The notes below the pieces were generated by a model, which was given only the letters and a program-made list of their open reading frames with translations, was not told where the DNA came from and ran no database searches. Below, one piece after another: positions 17,535 to 25,652 of a DNA stretch of 31,608 bases. How positions within the stretch are numbered: position 1 is the first letter of the stretch; each line of letters opens with the position of its first letter. The position numbers and the translations under genes are program-made. Source of the DNA: Bianquea renquensis (lineage in GTDB: Bacteria > Bacillota > Clostridia > Lachnospirales > Bianqueaceae); contig NZ_JACRSQ010000035.1 of the NCBI RefSeq assembly GCF_014384895.1, positions 1 through 31,608 on the forward strand, given 5' to 3'.

Positions 17535-18013
17535 CTCCCATCTTCTTCAACTAACAGGCATACGGCGCTGGCGGCAATCCCCTCCTCGCGGCCGGTGAAT
17601 CCCAGCCCCTCTTCCGTGGTGGCCTTCAGGTTGATTTGACTTTCGTCACAGCCCATTGTCTGTGCGAGAATCCGTCTCATTTCGGGGAAATACTTTGCCA
17701 ATTTCGGCTTTTGCGCGATCACCACCGCGTCAAGGTTGCCAACCACATAGCCGGCATCCCGCACCAGCTGCATCACCCTCTCCAACAACCGCAGGCTGGA
17801 GATTCCTCGATACCGCTGGTCGGAATCCGGAAAATGCTTTCCGATGTCGCCCTGGCCAATGGCGCCAAGCAGCGCGTCCATCATAGCATGAATCAGCACA
17901 TCTGCATCCGAGTGTCCCGCAAGACCCAGAGGATACGGTATCTCGACGCCGCCCAACACTAACCTCCGCTCCTGTGCCAGCCTATGTACATCATACCCGA
18001 TCCCGACTCTCAT
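17531..18013 (-). CDS. ispF: 2-C-methyl-D-erythritol 2,4-cyclodiphosphate synthase
   Basis: IspF cyclises CDP-ME 2-phosphate to MEcPP in the MEP pathway of isoprenoid synthesis. The product (160 residues, the usual length) begins MRVGIGYDVHRLAQ with the metal-binding D and H of DVH, followed by AGHSDADVLIHAMMDALLGA (the second metal-binding His and the HSD motif) and DIGKHFPDSD. The NLKATTEEGLGFTGREEGIAA block contributes to the trimer active site. The ATG at 18013 with AAGAGGGGGG upstream is chosen over an upstream ATG at 18052 that would add a non-conserved tail. ispF leads the ATPase operon: its TGA overlaps the next ATG. About 150 nt separate it from the terminator of the upstream ABC genes, so its promoter should lie there; TATACT at 18070-18075 is a possible -10, without a good -35. 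Confidence 0.97.
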   Translation of the reverse strand: MRVGIGYDVHRLAQERRLVLGGVEIPYPLGLAGHSDADVLIHAMMDALLGAIGQGDIGKHFPDSDQRYRGISSLRLLERVMQLVRDAGYVVGNLDAVVIAQKPKLAKYFPEMRRILAQTMGCDESQINLKATTEEGLGFTGREEGIAASAVCLLVEEDGR

Positions 18014-18166
18014 ATGCGCCCCCCTCTTGTATATGCAAAGTTTTGCACACAAAAATCTGCATTAACCAAAGTATACAGCAGAATTCAGATTGAACCCCAC
18101 TGTACAAATCCTTATCTATAATATACCAAAGGTTTGCCAAAAACAAGAACCTTTTATACGAAATAG

Positions 18167-18216
18167 AAAAAAGAAAGAGAAATTTTTTCTCACAAATTCT
18201 CTCTTTCCTTTTTTAG
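18167..18216 (-). terminator. Intrinsic terminator of the ABC exporter operon
   Basis: Arms 18173-18182 and 18197-18207 (GAAAGAGAAA against TTCTCTCTTTC, with a small bulge) are followed on the minus strand by TTTTTTC. A T-run also flanks the other side, so it could act both ways. It lies about 90 nt after the stop of the second ABC gene. The rest of 18014-18304 shows no gene. Confidence 0.7.
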
Positions 18217-18304
18217 AACGCCTGTTCATCCTGTGTATTTCTTCCAAAAAAAATTCTTTTTTCTGTGTAATTCTTACGATTGCCCCTTTCCCGCAATTCC
18301 ACCA

Positions 18305-20083
18305 TCACTGCGACAAAAATCTTGTCTGTGTCGTATACAGATCGTAGTAATGTCCCTTCATTTTCATCAGCTCATCATGAGTCCCCGCCTCCTCGATGTG
18401 GCGATTGTTGATGACCATGATTCGATCTGAATTGCGGATCGTTGACAGCCGGTGCGCAATAACGAAAGAGGTTCTATTTTGCAGCAGCCGTTCCAACCCC
18501 TTCTGTAGAGCCTGCTCTGTTCGAGTATCGATGCTGGAAGTGGCTTCGTCCAGGATCAGAATCTTAGGATCCGCCAGCAATGCCCTTGCGAAGGATATCA
18601 GCTGCCTCTGCCCTACGGAGAGCCGACTTCCTCTCTCATTGACTTGTGTCTTATACCCCATCTCCATCTCCATGATAAACTCATGGGCACACACAGCCTT
18701 TGCCGCCGCGATGACCTCCTCGTCCGTGGCGTCCAGGCGGCCGTACCGGATATTATCCATGATGCTGCCGGAGAATATAAAAGAGTCCTGGAGCATGACG
18801 CCCATCTGGCTCCGCAGGGAATTCAGCGTGACTTTGCTGATATCATGCCCATCGATGGTGATGCATCCCTCCTGTATATCATAAAACCGGCTAATCAAGT
18901 TGATGACCGTCGTCTTCCCAGCTCCTGTGGGGCCCACCAGCGCGATCCGCTGCCCCGGATTCACAGTAAAACTGAGATCTTCCAGAATCGGAATCCCCTC
19001 TTCATACCCGAAGGTCACATGGGTGAACTCCACTTTGCCTTCAATGGGGGGAAGCTCATAGGCATCCGGCGCATCCTGGATCTTGGGATCCTCGTCCATC
19101 GTCTCAAAGATTCGCTCCAGATACGCCATGTTGTTGATGACCTGGTTGTAGAAGTTACTCACATTGATGATCGGGTTCCAGAGACGGCCTACATACCCTA
19201 GAAACGCTACCAGGGTACCGGCGCTCACAGATGTTTTCATCAGCGCGATTCCAAACAAAATGACCGCACAGTTGGCAATGGTTGAGATGATTTCAATGGA
19301 GGGGCTGACCACGTTGTTGATCTTGATCGCCCGCATCCAGCTCTTTTTGTAATCCGTCTGAATCCCTTCAAACAGATCCTTATTGAAATCCTCCCGGACA
19401 AAGGATTGGGTAACCTTCATACCCGCGATACTCTCATGAATATAGGCGTTCATATTGGAGGATTTATTGCTGACCCGCTGCCATGCAGCGCGGTTCAATG
19501 TCTTCAGGCGGAAAACGACAAAAATCATGATAGGCATGGCCGCCAGACAGATTAGCGTCAGCTGTACATTCATGGAGAACATAAACCCGAGCACGATAAA
19601 CATGCTGAAAAATTCTGTCAAAACGTTGATCAAACTTCCTGACAGAAGATCGCTGACTGAGTTGACGTAGTTGACAACCCTGGTAATGATCTTGCCGTGC
19701 GGCCTGTCATCATAGTACGTAAAGGGCAGCTTCTGCAAATGCACAAACAGGTCTTTTCGCATGGTGGCAACGATTCCTTGCCCCAAACGGTTCACCATGA
19801 TGATGCGAGCGTGCAGACATACAGCACTGATCAATATGATGGCCAAAAATGCCGCACACACAGTGTATAACATATTCGTCTGACGTTCCGGAATGATGGT
19901 GTCGATGGATATCTTCATTAGATATGGAATCAGAATATTGGAGAAGCTGGCGATGAGCATAATCACCAGACAGATTACCACCGTCCTGATATGAGGCTTC
20001 AAATACGCAGCCAGCCGCTTTAGATAATGGGCGTTAAACTCGATCTCCAGCGACTCATCCACATTGTATACATTTCTGGCCAT
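18305..20083 (-). CDS. ABC exporter subunit 2 (fused membrane and ATPase domains, consensus catalytic site)
   Basis: This is half of a heterodimeric export-type ABC transporter of the MdlB/YheH class. The 592-residue protein has six membrane helices in the first about 320 residues, then an ATPase domain with Walker A GPTGAGKT (384-391), Q-loop LQDSFIFSG, signature LSVGQ (488-492) and Walker B LILDEATSSID with the catalytic Glu513. The signature has Val where LSGGQ is usual, while the partner has LSGGQ and a changed Walker B; this reciprocal pattern marks an asymmetric pair. The ATG lies 3 nt after the partner's stop, with GGGAGGCGG upstream. The substrate cannot be predicted; drugs, peptides and lipids are all known for such pairs. 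Confidence 0.92.
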   Translation of the reverse strand: MARNVYNVDESLEIEFNAHYLKRLAAYLKPHIRTVVICLVIMLIASFSNILIPYLMKISIDTIIPERQTNMLYTVCAAFLAIILISAVCLHARIIMVNRLGQGIVATMRKDLFVHLQKLPFTYYDDRPHGKIITRVVNYVNSVSDLLSGSLINVLTEFFSMFIVLGFMFSMNVQLTLICLAAMPIMIFVVFRLKTLNRAAWQRVSNKSSNMNAYIHESIAGMKVTQSFVREDFNKDLFEGIQTDYKKSWMRAIKINNVVSPSIEIISTIANCAVILFGIALMKTSVSAGTLVAFLGYVGRLWNPIINVSNFYNQVINNMAYLERIFETMDEDPKIQDAPDAYELPPIEGKVEFTHVTFGYEEGIPILEDLSFTVNPGQRIALVGPTGAGKTTVINLISRFYDIQEGCITIDGHDISKVTLNSLRSQMGVMLQDSFIFSGSIMDNIRYGRLDATDEEVIAAAKAVCAHEFIMEMEMGYKTQVNERGSRLSVGQRQLISFARALLADPKILILDEATSSIDTRTEQALQKGLERLLQNRTSFVIAHRLSTIRNSDRIMVINNRHIEEAGTHDELMKMKGHYYDLYTTQTRFLSQ

Positions 20084-20086
20084 GGT

Positions 20087-21829
20087 CTACACCGCCTCCC
20101 TTCCATCCTGCACTGCGCCCATCTGCTGACAGAATATATCATAATACTGTCCCTTCATCTCCAAAAGCTCCTGATGAGTCCCCTGCTCCACGACCTCGCC
20201 CTTGTCCATGACGAGAATCAGATCGGCATCTTTGACTGAGGAGATTCGATGGGCGATGATGAAGGTCGTCTGGGTCTGTTCCTTTTTCCGGAGATTGGAA
20301 AAGACTTCAAACTCTGTCTCCATATCAAGCGCGGATGTAGTGTCGTCCAAAATCAGAATCGAAGGCTGGACCATCAGTGCCCGAGCCAGCGCTAATCGCT
20401 GTCTCTGACCACCGGAAAGCCCAACGCCGCGCTCACCGATGATGGTATCGTAGCCATCGGGAAACTTTTCAATAAATTCCTTAGCACCCGCGATTCTGGC
20501 GGCTTCTTCCACCTCCTCCATGGGCGCATTCGGCTTTCCATAGGCGATATTTCCCTCAATGGTATCCGAGAACAGGAAGACATCCTGCATCGCCACGGCG
20601 ATATGCTTTCGCAGATGCGCTTTATCGATATTGCGGACGTTGACGCGGTCGACCAGAACCATTCCCCTCGCCGTATCGTAAAACCGGGTGATCAGATTGA
20701 CCAGCGTGGTCTTTCCCGCGCCTGTGGCGCCAATGATCGCTACCGTATCCCCGGGTTTTGCCTTAAAGCTTACATTCTTCAGGATCATCTCTTTGTCGTA
20801 ACGGAAGGAAACATTGCGGAATTCCACTGCCCCCTTGATTTCAAAATTAACCGGCCCCTCCAGATTCTCAATCGCCGGCTGGGCATAGATGACCTGGCGC
20901 AGCTTGTCGTAGGACGCGACAAACCGCATGACATCGTTCAGAAGCCAGCCAATCATCCGAAGCGGATTGTTGACCATCCACAGATACCCGTTGATCATAA
21001 CGAGATCCTGAATCCCCATGGAGCCGTTAAAGCACATGAGCCCGCCGGCAAAGAGCATGATCAGAGACATGGACACCGCCAGCGTGTCCAAGATCGGTAT
21101 GTACTTCGCCGCGATTCCGGCCTGTCGCAGGTTCGCATCGCGATACGCCTCATTCCGAACGTCAAACTTCTGGATCTCATACCATTCCTTAGCGAAAGCT
21201 TTGACGACCCGGTTGCCGCTCACGTTCTCCGTCACCATGGAATTCAGCGCGGAGTATTCATCCCGCACATCGTGGAAGGCTCTGCGGGAGTTCCAGGCCT
21301 GCCGGAATCCAAAGAACACGATAAACGGTGTCAGGATCAATAGAATCAGCGTAAACTTCACATTGATGGTAAACATCATAACGAGCGCAAAGCAGAAAAT
21401 GAAGAGATAATAGACCAGCTGATAGACCACGGCGGAGAGAAAGATCCGAATGGCGTCGGTGTCGCCGGTCAGGCGCGACATTAAGTCGCCCACTCGGTTC
21501 TGATCAAAAAATCGAAAGTCCATCTTCTGAAATTTGCGGTACAATCCACCGCGTATCTCGTTGACTACCTTCTGGGATACGTCCTCGTAGAGATACAGAT
21601 AGATGTATCGAATAATTGCAATCGCCAACGCGGCTCCAACAATCATGGCCAGATACAGCGCCAGTTTTTCCCTGTGTCCATTCTGGATAACTTCCCCAAC
21701 AATCATACCTGTGGCATATGGATTGATCATGGCAATTCCCGCAACCACAATGGTCAAAAAGATTGCCATTCCATAGGCGAGCCCATGCTTCTTGGTATAG
21801 GACCAAACAAAGGCCAGAGCTTCTTTCAT
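20087..21829 (-). CDS. ABC exporter subunit 1 (fused membrane and ATPase domains, degenerate catalytic site)
   Basis: This is the first half of the heterodimeric exporter (MdlA/YheI class). The 580-residue protein has six N-terminal membrane helices (about 15-300), Walker A GATGAGKT (367-374), signature LSGGQ (471-475) and Walker B LILDDTTSALD, where the catalytic Glu is replaced by Asp496. In known heterodimeric exporters such a change makes one of the two ATP sites slow or inactive. A strong AAGGAGG precedes the ATG. A promoter candidate lies upstream, and an AraC-type regulator gene diverges from it, so regulation of the exporter by that protein is possible but not shown. Confidence 0.92.
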   Translation of the reverse strand: MKEALAFVWSYTKKHGLAYGMAIFLTIVVAGIAMINPYATGMIVGEVIQNGHREKLALYLAMIVGAALAIAIIRYIYLYLYEDVSQKVVNEIRGGLYRKFQKMDFRFFDQNRVGDLMSRLTGDTDAIRIFLSAVVYQLVYYLFIFCFALVMMFTINVKFTLILLILTPFIVFFGFRQAWNSRRAFHDVRDEYSALNSMVTENVSGNRVVKAFAKEWYEIQKFDVRNEAYRDANLRQAGIAAKYIPILDTLAVSMSLIMLFAGGLMCFNGSMGIQDLVMINGYLWMVNNPLRMIGWLLNDVMRFVASYDKLRQVIYAQPAIENLEGPVNFEIKGAVEFRNVSFRYDKEMILKNVSFKAKPGDTVAIIGATGAGKTTLVNLITRFYDTARGMVLVDRVNVRNIDKAHLRKHIAVAMQDVFLFSDTIEGNIAYGKPNAPMEEVEEAARIAGAKEFIEKFPDGYDTIIGERGVGLSGGQRQRLALARALMVQPSILILDDTTSALDMETEFEVFSNLRKKEQTQTTFIIAHRISSVKDADLILVMDKGEVVEQGTHQELLEMKGQYYDIFCQQMGAVQDGREAV

Positions 21830-21880
21830 TGGATTCGTCCTCCTTGTTTTTAAATAGGATTTATTTCCGTTGGTCCCTTA

Positions 21881-21908
21881 ATTATAATCAATTTCGGTCC
21901 AATGAAAA
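21881..21908 (-). promoter_or_regulatory. Candidate promoter of the ABC exporter operon
   Basis: On the minus strand, -35-like TTTTCA (21903-21908) and a perfect -10 TATAAT (21881-21886) are separated by 16 bp, about 50 nt upstream of the start. The 248-bp divergent spacer 21830-22077 holds this and the araC promoter and no gene. Confidence 0.5.
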
Positions 21909-22006
21909 TGGACTATTGTGTTGTCTTGCTGGATTATTCTGATTACCCCAGACAAGCACTCAACCCTCCAATTTTTTACAAACACCTGTTTTTTTCTAAA
22001 AAGTGC

Positions 22007-22035
22007 TGGATATTTTCCGTGAAATCTTTTATAAT
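22007..22035 (+). promoter_or_regulatory. Candidate promoter of the araC-type gene and asnA
   Basis: A -35-like TGGATA (22007-22012) and a perfect -10 TATAAT (22030-22035) are separated by 17 bp, 42 nt upstream of the ATG at 22078. Confidence 0.6.
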
Positions 22036-22077
22036 GGTATATTGATTGGATGGTTTTAAAAGGGGGTTTCGCAAGCC

Positions 22078-22929
22078 ATGCAAGAGCTTTACATAAGTTC
22101 CGAAGAATTCAATCCAAAAGTTCTATTTCACTTCAGGGCCAAGGCCAGAAATACGGTTCCCGATCATCAGCATGATTTTTTGAGCATACACTATATTGTC
22201 TCCGGAGATTGTACATATCATATTGACGGTGTGGAATATGCCGTGCGCAAGGATGATCTGATTATCCTGAACCCCGGCACCGATCACCACCAGACGGTAT
22301 CCTCCGCCAACGCAGACGCCACCATTTTCTATCTGGGCGTCGACAATCTCTTTATCCGGGGTTGCCCGATGAATATCATTCCAGTGGATTGCCCCATCAT
22401 ACCCATTAAAAAGTACTCTCAGGAGCTCTACAACAGCTATCATGAAATTATGAACACTCACGAAAAAAAGGATGCCTGCTGGGAGTTAACGGCGAAGGTT
22501 TTAGCCCTCCAATTCCTTGTCATCCTTTTCAAGGAACTGTCTCCCCAGTCTTCCAGCCGCCTGCAAGATTATTTTCATTTTGAGACATACGATAAGACCA
22601 CCATCGCGCAGACAATTACAAAATATTTCCAGGAAAATTATATGAAAAAGATCTCGGTGGACGACATTGCCCGCTCCACTTACCTCAGCACAACCTATAT
22701 CACCAAAATCTATAAAGAGGTCACAGGGGACACCCCTATCAACTATCTGATCAATCTGCGCCTGGAAAAGGCCCGCGACATCCTGGAGGAAGGACATTTT
22801 TCCATTCAGGCGGTCGCAAAAAAGGTGGGGTACGACGACCCCTACTACTTCAGCAAGCTATTTAAGAAAAAATTCGGTTGCTCCCCTTCATCGTATAAAC
22901 GAAAGGGCGACCGAGATCAAACAGCATAA
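22078..22929 (+). CDS. AraC-family transcriptional regulator with N-terminal cupin domain
   Basis: The 283-residue protein has an N-terminal cupin-like ligand domain with His-rich segments (VPDHQHDFLSIHYIVSGDCTY, NPGTDHHQTV) and a C-terminal AraC DNA-binding domain with two helix-turn-helices. The domain runs from ISVDDIARSTYLSTTYITKI to FSIQAVAKKVGYDDPYYFSK, followed by LFKKKFGCSPSSYKRKG, the family signature. Such cupin-AraC proteins usually sense small sugars or related ligands and often act on adjacent genes. It diverges from the ABC exporter and is followed after 10 nt by asnA, so both are candidate targets. AAAGGGGG lies upstream of the start. Confidence 0.94.
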   Translation: MQELYISSEEFNPKVLFHFRAKARNTVPDHQHDFLSIHYIVSGDCTYHIDGVEYAVRKDDLIILNPGTDHHQTVSSANADATIFYLGVDNLFIRGCPMNIIPVDCPIIPIKKYSQELYNSYHEIMNTHEKKDACWELTAKVLALQFLVILFKELSPQSSSRLQDYFHFETYDKTTIAQTITKYFQENYMKKISVDDIARSTYLSTTYITKIYKEVTGDTPINYLINLRLEKARDILEEGHFSIQAVAKKVGYDDPYYFSKLFKKKFGCSPSSYKRKGDRDQTA

Positions 22930-22939
22930 GGAGGATTCT

Positions 22940-23950
22940 ATGTCGTTTTTTATTCAGCCAACCGTTCCCTATCACTCCAGCTTGGATATCCGGCAGACGG
23001 AAATTGCAATTAAACAACTCAAAGATTTTTTTCAGGTGGCGCTGGCGAAAAAATTGCGATTGACCCGCGTGACCGCGCCACTCTTCGTATGTCCGGAGAC
23101 CGGACTCAATGACAATTTGAATGGAATCGAGCGTCCTGTCAGTTTCGATGTGATGGAAACTGGACGCGTGATGGAGATCGTCCACTCCCTTGCCAAATGG
23201 AAACGGCACGCGCTGAAGCGGTACGGGTTTGAGCCCGGTGAAGGCCTCTACACGGATATGAACGCCATCCGCCGGGACGAGGAGACGGATAATATCCACT
23301 CCATCTACGTAGACCAATGGGATTGGGAAAAAGTCATCCGCAGGGAGGAGCGGACCATGGAAACTCTGCAGCGGACGGTGCGCTCCATCTTCGACGTTCT
23401 AAAAGAGACGGAAGCGTTCATCACAAGCCAATATGGGTATATCCAGCCCTTTCTCCCGGAAACCATCACCTTTCTAAGCTCACAAGAACTGGAGGAGCGC
23501 TATCCTCAGCTGACCCCTAAGGAGCGGGAGCACGAGGCGGCGCGGGAGTTTAAGGCGGTCTTCATCACGCAAATCGGAGGCCCCCTTCGGTCGGGCAAGC
23601 CTCACGACGGCCGTGCCCCTGACTATGACGATTGGACCTTGAACGGCGATATCCTCGTCTACTACCCGATTCTCGATATCGGGCTGGAGCTCTCCTCCAT
23701 GGGGATCCGGGTGGATCGAGCCGCCCTGCTCCATCAGCTGGAGGAAAAACAGTGTATGGAGCGGGCGCAGCTGCCATTTCAGAAGGCGGTGATCGCAGAG
23801 GAACTCCCCTACTCCATCGGCGGCGGCATAGGGCAATCTCGCCTGTGCATGTTTTTCTTAAATAAAGCTCACATTGGCGAAGTCCAGGCTTCCATATGGC
23901 CGGATTCTATGTATGCGGAATGTGAGCGGTCGGGAATTTTTCTATTGTAA
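22940..23950 (+). CDS. asnA: Aspartate-ammonia ligase (asparagine synthetase A)
   Basis: AsnA makes asparagine from aspartate, ammonia and ATP, using a fold related to class II aminoacyl-tRNA synthetases. The 336-residue product has normal length and the family segments RLTRVTAPLFVCPETGLNDN, RPVSFDV, MNAIRRDEETDNIHSIYVDQ, DYDDWTLNGDILVY, and the C-terminal PYSIGGGIGQSRLCMFFLNK, which carries the ATP-binding arginine. AAGGAGG precedes the ATG. It follows the AraC-type gene by 10 nt and is probably cotranscribed with it. No T-box leader is present in front of it. A set of hairpins downstream terminates the message. Confidence 0.97.
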   Translation: MSFFIQPTVPYHSSLDIRQTEIAIKQLKDFFQVALAKKLRLTRVTAPLFVCPETGLNDNLNGIERPVSFDVMETGRVMEIVHSLAKWKRHALKRYGFEPGEGLYTDMNAIRRDEETDNIHSIYVDQWDWEKVIRREERTMETLQRTVRSIFDVLKETEAFITSQYGYIQPFLPETITFLSSQELEERYPQLTPKEREHEAAREFKAVFITQIGGPLRSGKPHDGRAPDYDDWTLNGDILVYYPILDIGLELSSMGIRVDRAALLHQLEEKQCMERAQLPFQKAVIAEELPYSIGGGIGQSRLCMFFLNKAHIGEVQASIWPDSMYAECERSGIFLL

Positions 23951-23967
23951 GCCTGTTTGAGGCGAAA

Positions 23968-24010
23968 AAAGTTCGACTTCGCGAACTTTGGAAGAACCTT
24001 CGGTTCTTCC
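23968..24010. repeat. Two adjacent hairpins, one a copy of a short local repeat
   Basis: Positions 23968-23989 form an 8-bp stem (AAAGTTCG / CGAACTTT), which on the minus strand is followed by a T-run. Positions 23990-24010 form a perfect 9-bp stem GGAAGAACC-TTC-GGTTCTTCC. The second, with the AATCTAG that follows it, recurs at 27821-27847 and in weaker form at 29403-29419. They lie between the asnA stop and the convergent tRNA transcript. Confidence 0.7.
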
Positions 24011-24031
24011 AATCTAGCGGACTCCTATCGG

Positions 24032-24076
24032 AGAATAAAAGACGGAATGGCAATCTGCCATCCCGTCTTTTATTCT
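24032..24076. terminator. Bidirectional terminator between asnA and tRNA-Gly/tRNA-Arg
   Basis: A very long hairpin: arms 24032-24052 and 24056-24076 pair over 21 positions with one mismatch and a 3-nt loop. The arms begin and end in A/T-rich sequence, so either strand yields a GC-rich stem followed by a U-rich tail. It lies between the converging asnA (plus) and tRNA (minus) transcripts. Confidence 0.85.
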
Positions 24077-24080
24077 AAAA

Positions 24081-24154
24081 CGTGCGCAGTAGGATTCGAA
24101 CCCGCGACCTTCTGGTCCGTAGCCAGACGCTCTATCCAGCTGAGCTATGCGCAC
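24081..24154 (-). tRNA. tRNA-Arg (anticodon ACG)
   Basis: The minus strand folds into a full cloverleaf: acceptor GTGCGCA/TGCGCAC, D arm AGCTCAGCTGGATAGAGC, anticodon loop CTACGGA with ACG, and T arm GGGTTCGAATCC. The discriminator is G, and CCA is not encoded. It lies 3 nt after tRNA-Gly in the same transcript. Confidence 0.97.
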
Positions 24155-24157
24155 GTA

Positions 24158-24228
24158 AGCGGGTGAAGGGAATCGGACCCTCGTATCTAGCTTGGAAGGC
24201 TAGTGTTCTACCATTGAACTACACCCGC
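24158..24228 (-). tRNA. tRNA-Gly (anticodon TCC)
   Basis: The minus strand folds into a cloverleaf: acceptor GCGGGTG/CACCCGC, anticodon loop CTTCCAA with TCC, T arm GGGTCCGATTCCC. The discriminator is T, and CCA is not encoded. It is the first gene of a tRNA-Gly/tRNA-Arg transcript. Confidence 0.97.
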
Positions 24229-24257
24229 GAAAAGTTCAATTTCTAGAAGCGAATTCT

Positions 24258-24286
24258 ATTATACCGCTTCTACCACTGTTTGGCAA
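24258..24286 (-). promoter_or_regulatory. Promoter of tRNA-Gly/tRNA-Arg
   Basis: On the minus strand, -35 TTGCCA (24281-24286), 17-bp spacer, -10 TATAAT (24258-24263), 30 nt before the tRNA-Gly 5' end. The tRNA-Phe promoter has the same two hexamers and spacing. Confidence 0.85.
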
Positions 24287-24371
24287 GCTTTTTTTAATTT
24301 AATATTGCACAAAAAGAATTCAATCTCTTTCCTTTTTTATACCAATTTAGCTGAACCGAGCCGAGCAGCCG

Positions 24372-24614
24372 CTACTCGTTCAGCTTACTCCAAACCGCTT
24401 CGACGAGACTCTTCACGTCATCTAGGTAATCCAACTCAAGGTCGTCGTCAAAGCTGACACAAAACCGCTCTTCAATTTCACAGACGAGCTTGACGATATT
24501 CAGAGAGTCCACCAGCTGCCCGCTGTCCAAAAGTCTAGTCTGCGGTTCCACCTCTCTGTGCAGCACCTGGTGAACCACGTGAAGAATCTGCTGTTCCAAT
24601 TCCCTTCGCTCCAT
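24372..24614 (-). CDS. Stand-alone acyl carrier protein
   Basis: The 80-residue acidic protein has the size and helix pattern of a carrier protein. Its phosphopantetheine site is Ser37 in the DSL motif (QLVDSLNIVKLVCEIEERF), where a holo-synthase would attach the 4'-phosphopantetheine arm. It is not the fatty-acid AcpP, which has a different flanking sequence. The resemblance is closer to D-alanyl- or methoxymalonyl-type discrete carriers that work with dedicated enzymes. It is the last of four coupled genes: only 6 nt separate it from the FkbH-type gene, whose HAD-IIIC class is known to load glyceryl groups onto such carriers. No ketosynthase, condensation domain or adenylation enzyme is nearby, which makes the acceptor of its acyl group an open question. 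Confidence 0.9.
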   Translation of the reverse strand: MERRELEQQILHVVHQVLHREVEPQTRLLDSGQLVDSLNIVKLVCEIEERFCVSFDDDLELDYLDDVKSLVEAVWSKLNE

Positions 24615-24620
24615 CCATTC

Positions 24621-25652
24621 TCATCCCTTATCCACTATAATTGTAATCCAGTCACAGGCCACGTGCGCCACCGGCAGCGCCACTTCCAGACCGCCTTGTC
24701 CATCCTGGCTCTGACTTTTCCGAAATCCCAGTGTCCTGAGCAGAATCACCACCGGCCGGTTTCGTTTGGTAGGCGTAAAACAGCATACGGCTTTGAAACA
24801 AGGATTCCCCATCCCCTGGCATTGATCTAAAACCGTCTGCAAGAAGACAACGCCGATTCCCCTGCCGCCAACCCGGCAGGATATGCAGAACTGATCAATC
24901 CAGACATTGCCGTCGCCGCTGCGCAGAAAACAGACGCCTATGATTCCATACTGTCCAAAGCGATCTTCCAGCTCCGCCACCCACAGCTTCGACTGTGTGC
25001 TAGCCCGGTACCGCCGGCAAAAGTCCGGATCAACCGTCTGGGAGAATGTCTTATATTGGCTGGACCTCTCCACAAGTTCACAGACTCTCGCCAGATCGTC
25101 CTCTCTTGCTTCCCGTATCGTAAGGCGCATGTCGCAGTCCTTCAAAAATTCTTCTCTCGTGCCTGAGAACTTCAACTCTTCCTGATCACGCTTTTCTTGC
25201 GCCTGCATGAAGACCCGCCGGTTTCGGCTCTCCGCTGTGCCAGTTCCTCCCTGCCCTACCGCTTCCATCAATGAGTTTCGGTCGCTCCACGCGTGATACC
25301 GAGCGACCTGCGGAAGAAAATATCCGATCTCCCGCAGCTCAAACTCATTATCGTCAAGAAATGCTATTGTATCCAGTCCAATGTTCAATTTTTGAGCAAT
25401 CGTCTGAATGCTGAGGGCTTTTGAATGGAATCCCAGCTGAGGATACAGAAAATAATGGTCGATTCCCAGCTTTCGCAGCTGCTCCATGGCCGCGTCCGGA
25501 TCATTCCGGCTAGCGATACTCTGCAAAATTCCGGACGCATCCAGATGTTCCAGCAGAGCACGATTTTCCTCCGGTAGCAACACCTGTTCATCCTCCCCCA
25601 GCGTCCCCCGCCAAAGGGTCTGATCCAGATCCCAGACAATACATTTGATCAT
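24621..25652 (-). CDS. FkbH-type HAD-IIIC / GNAT two-domain protein
   Basis: Proteins of this class take a phosphoglyceryl group (from 1,3-bisphosphoglycerate in studied cases), remove the phosphate and place the glyceryl unit on an acyl carrier protein. The 343-residue product has an N-terminal HAD domain: motif I VWDLDQT (Asp8, Asp10), motif II IASRND (Ser48), Lys78, and motif IV FLDDNEFE (Asp100, Asp101). A C-terminal GNAT-like domain (from about 176) has RVGGRGIG at 260-267. Well-studied glyceryl-loading members have a Cys just before the motif II Ser; here that residue is Ala47, a variant I recall from other ACP-associated members. Its ATG overlaps the TGA of the upstream GNAT gene. The acyl group handled is therefore inferred, not certain. 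Confidence 0.88.
   Translation of the reverse strand: MIKCIVWDLDQTLWRGTLGEDEQVLLPEENRALLEHLDASGILQSIASRNDPDAAMEQLRKLGIDHYFLYPQLGFHSKALSIQTIAQKLNIGLDTIAFLDDNEFELREIGYFLPQVARYHAWSDRNSLMEAVGQGGTGTAESRNRRVFMQAQEKRDQEELKFSGTREEFLKDCDMRLTIREAREDDLARVCELVERSSQYKTFSQTVDPDFCRRYRASTQSKLWVAELEDRFGQYGIIGVCFLRSGDGNVWIDQFCISCRVGGRGIGVVFLQTVLDQCQGMGNPCFKAVCCFTPTKRNRPVVILLRTLGFRKSQSQDGQGGLEVALPVAHVACDWITIIVDKG

Noticed and set aside
22930..22939. T-box or riboswitch controlling asnA
   Set aside because: Only 10 nt separate asnA from the upstream gene, and the araC leader shows no T-box sequence.
23968..24076. CRISPR or integron attachment site suggested by the adjacent hairpins
   Set aside because: The hairpins differ in sequence and length and have no spacer pattern; terminators between converging transcripts explain them.
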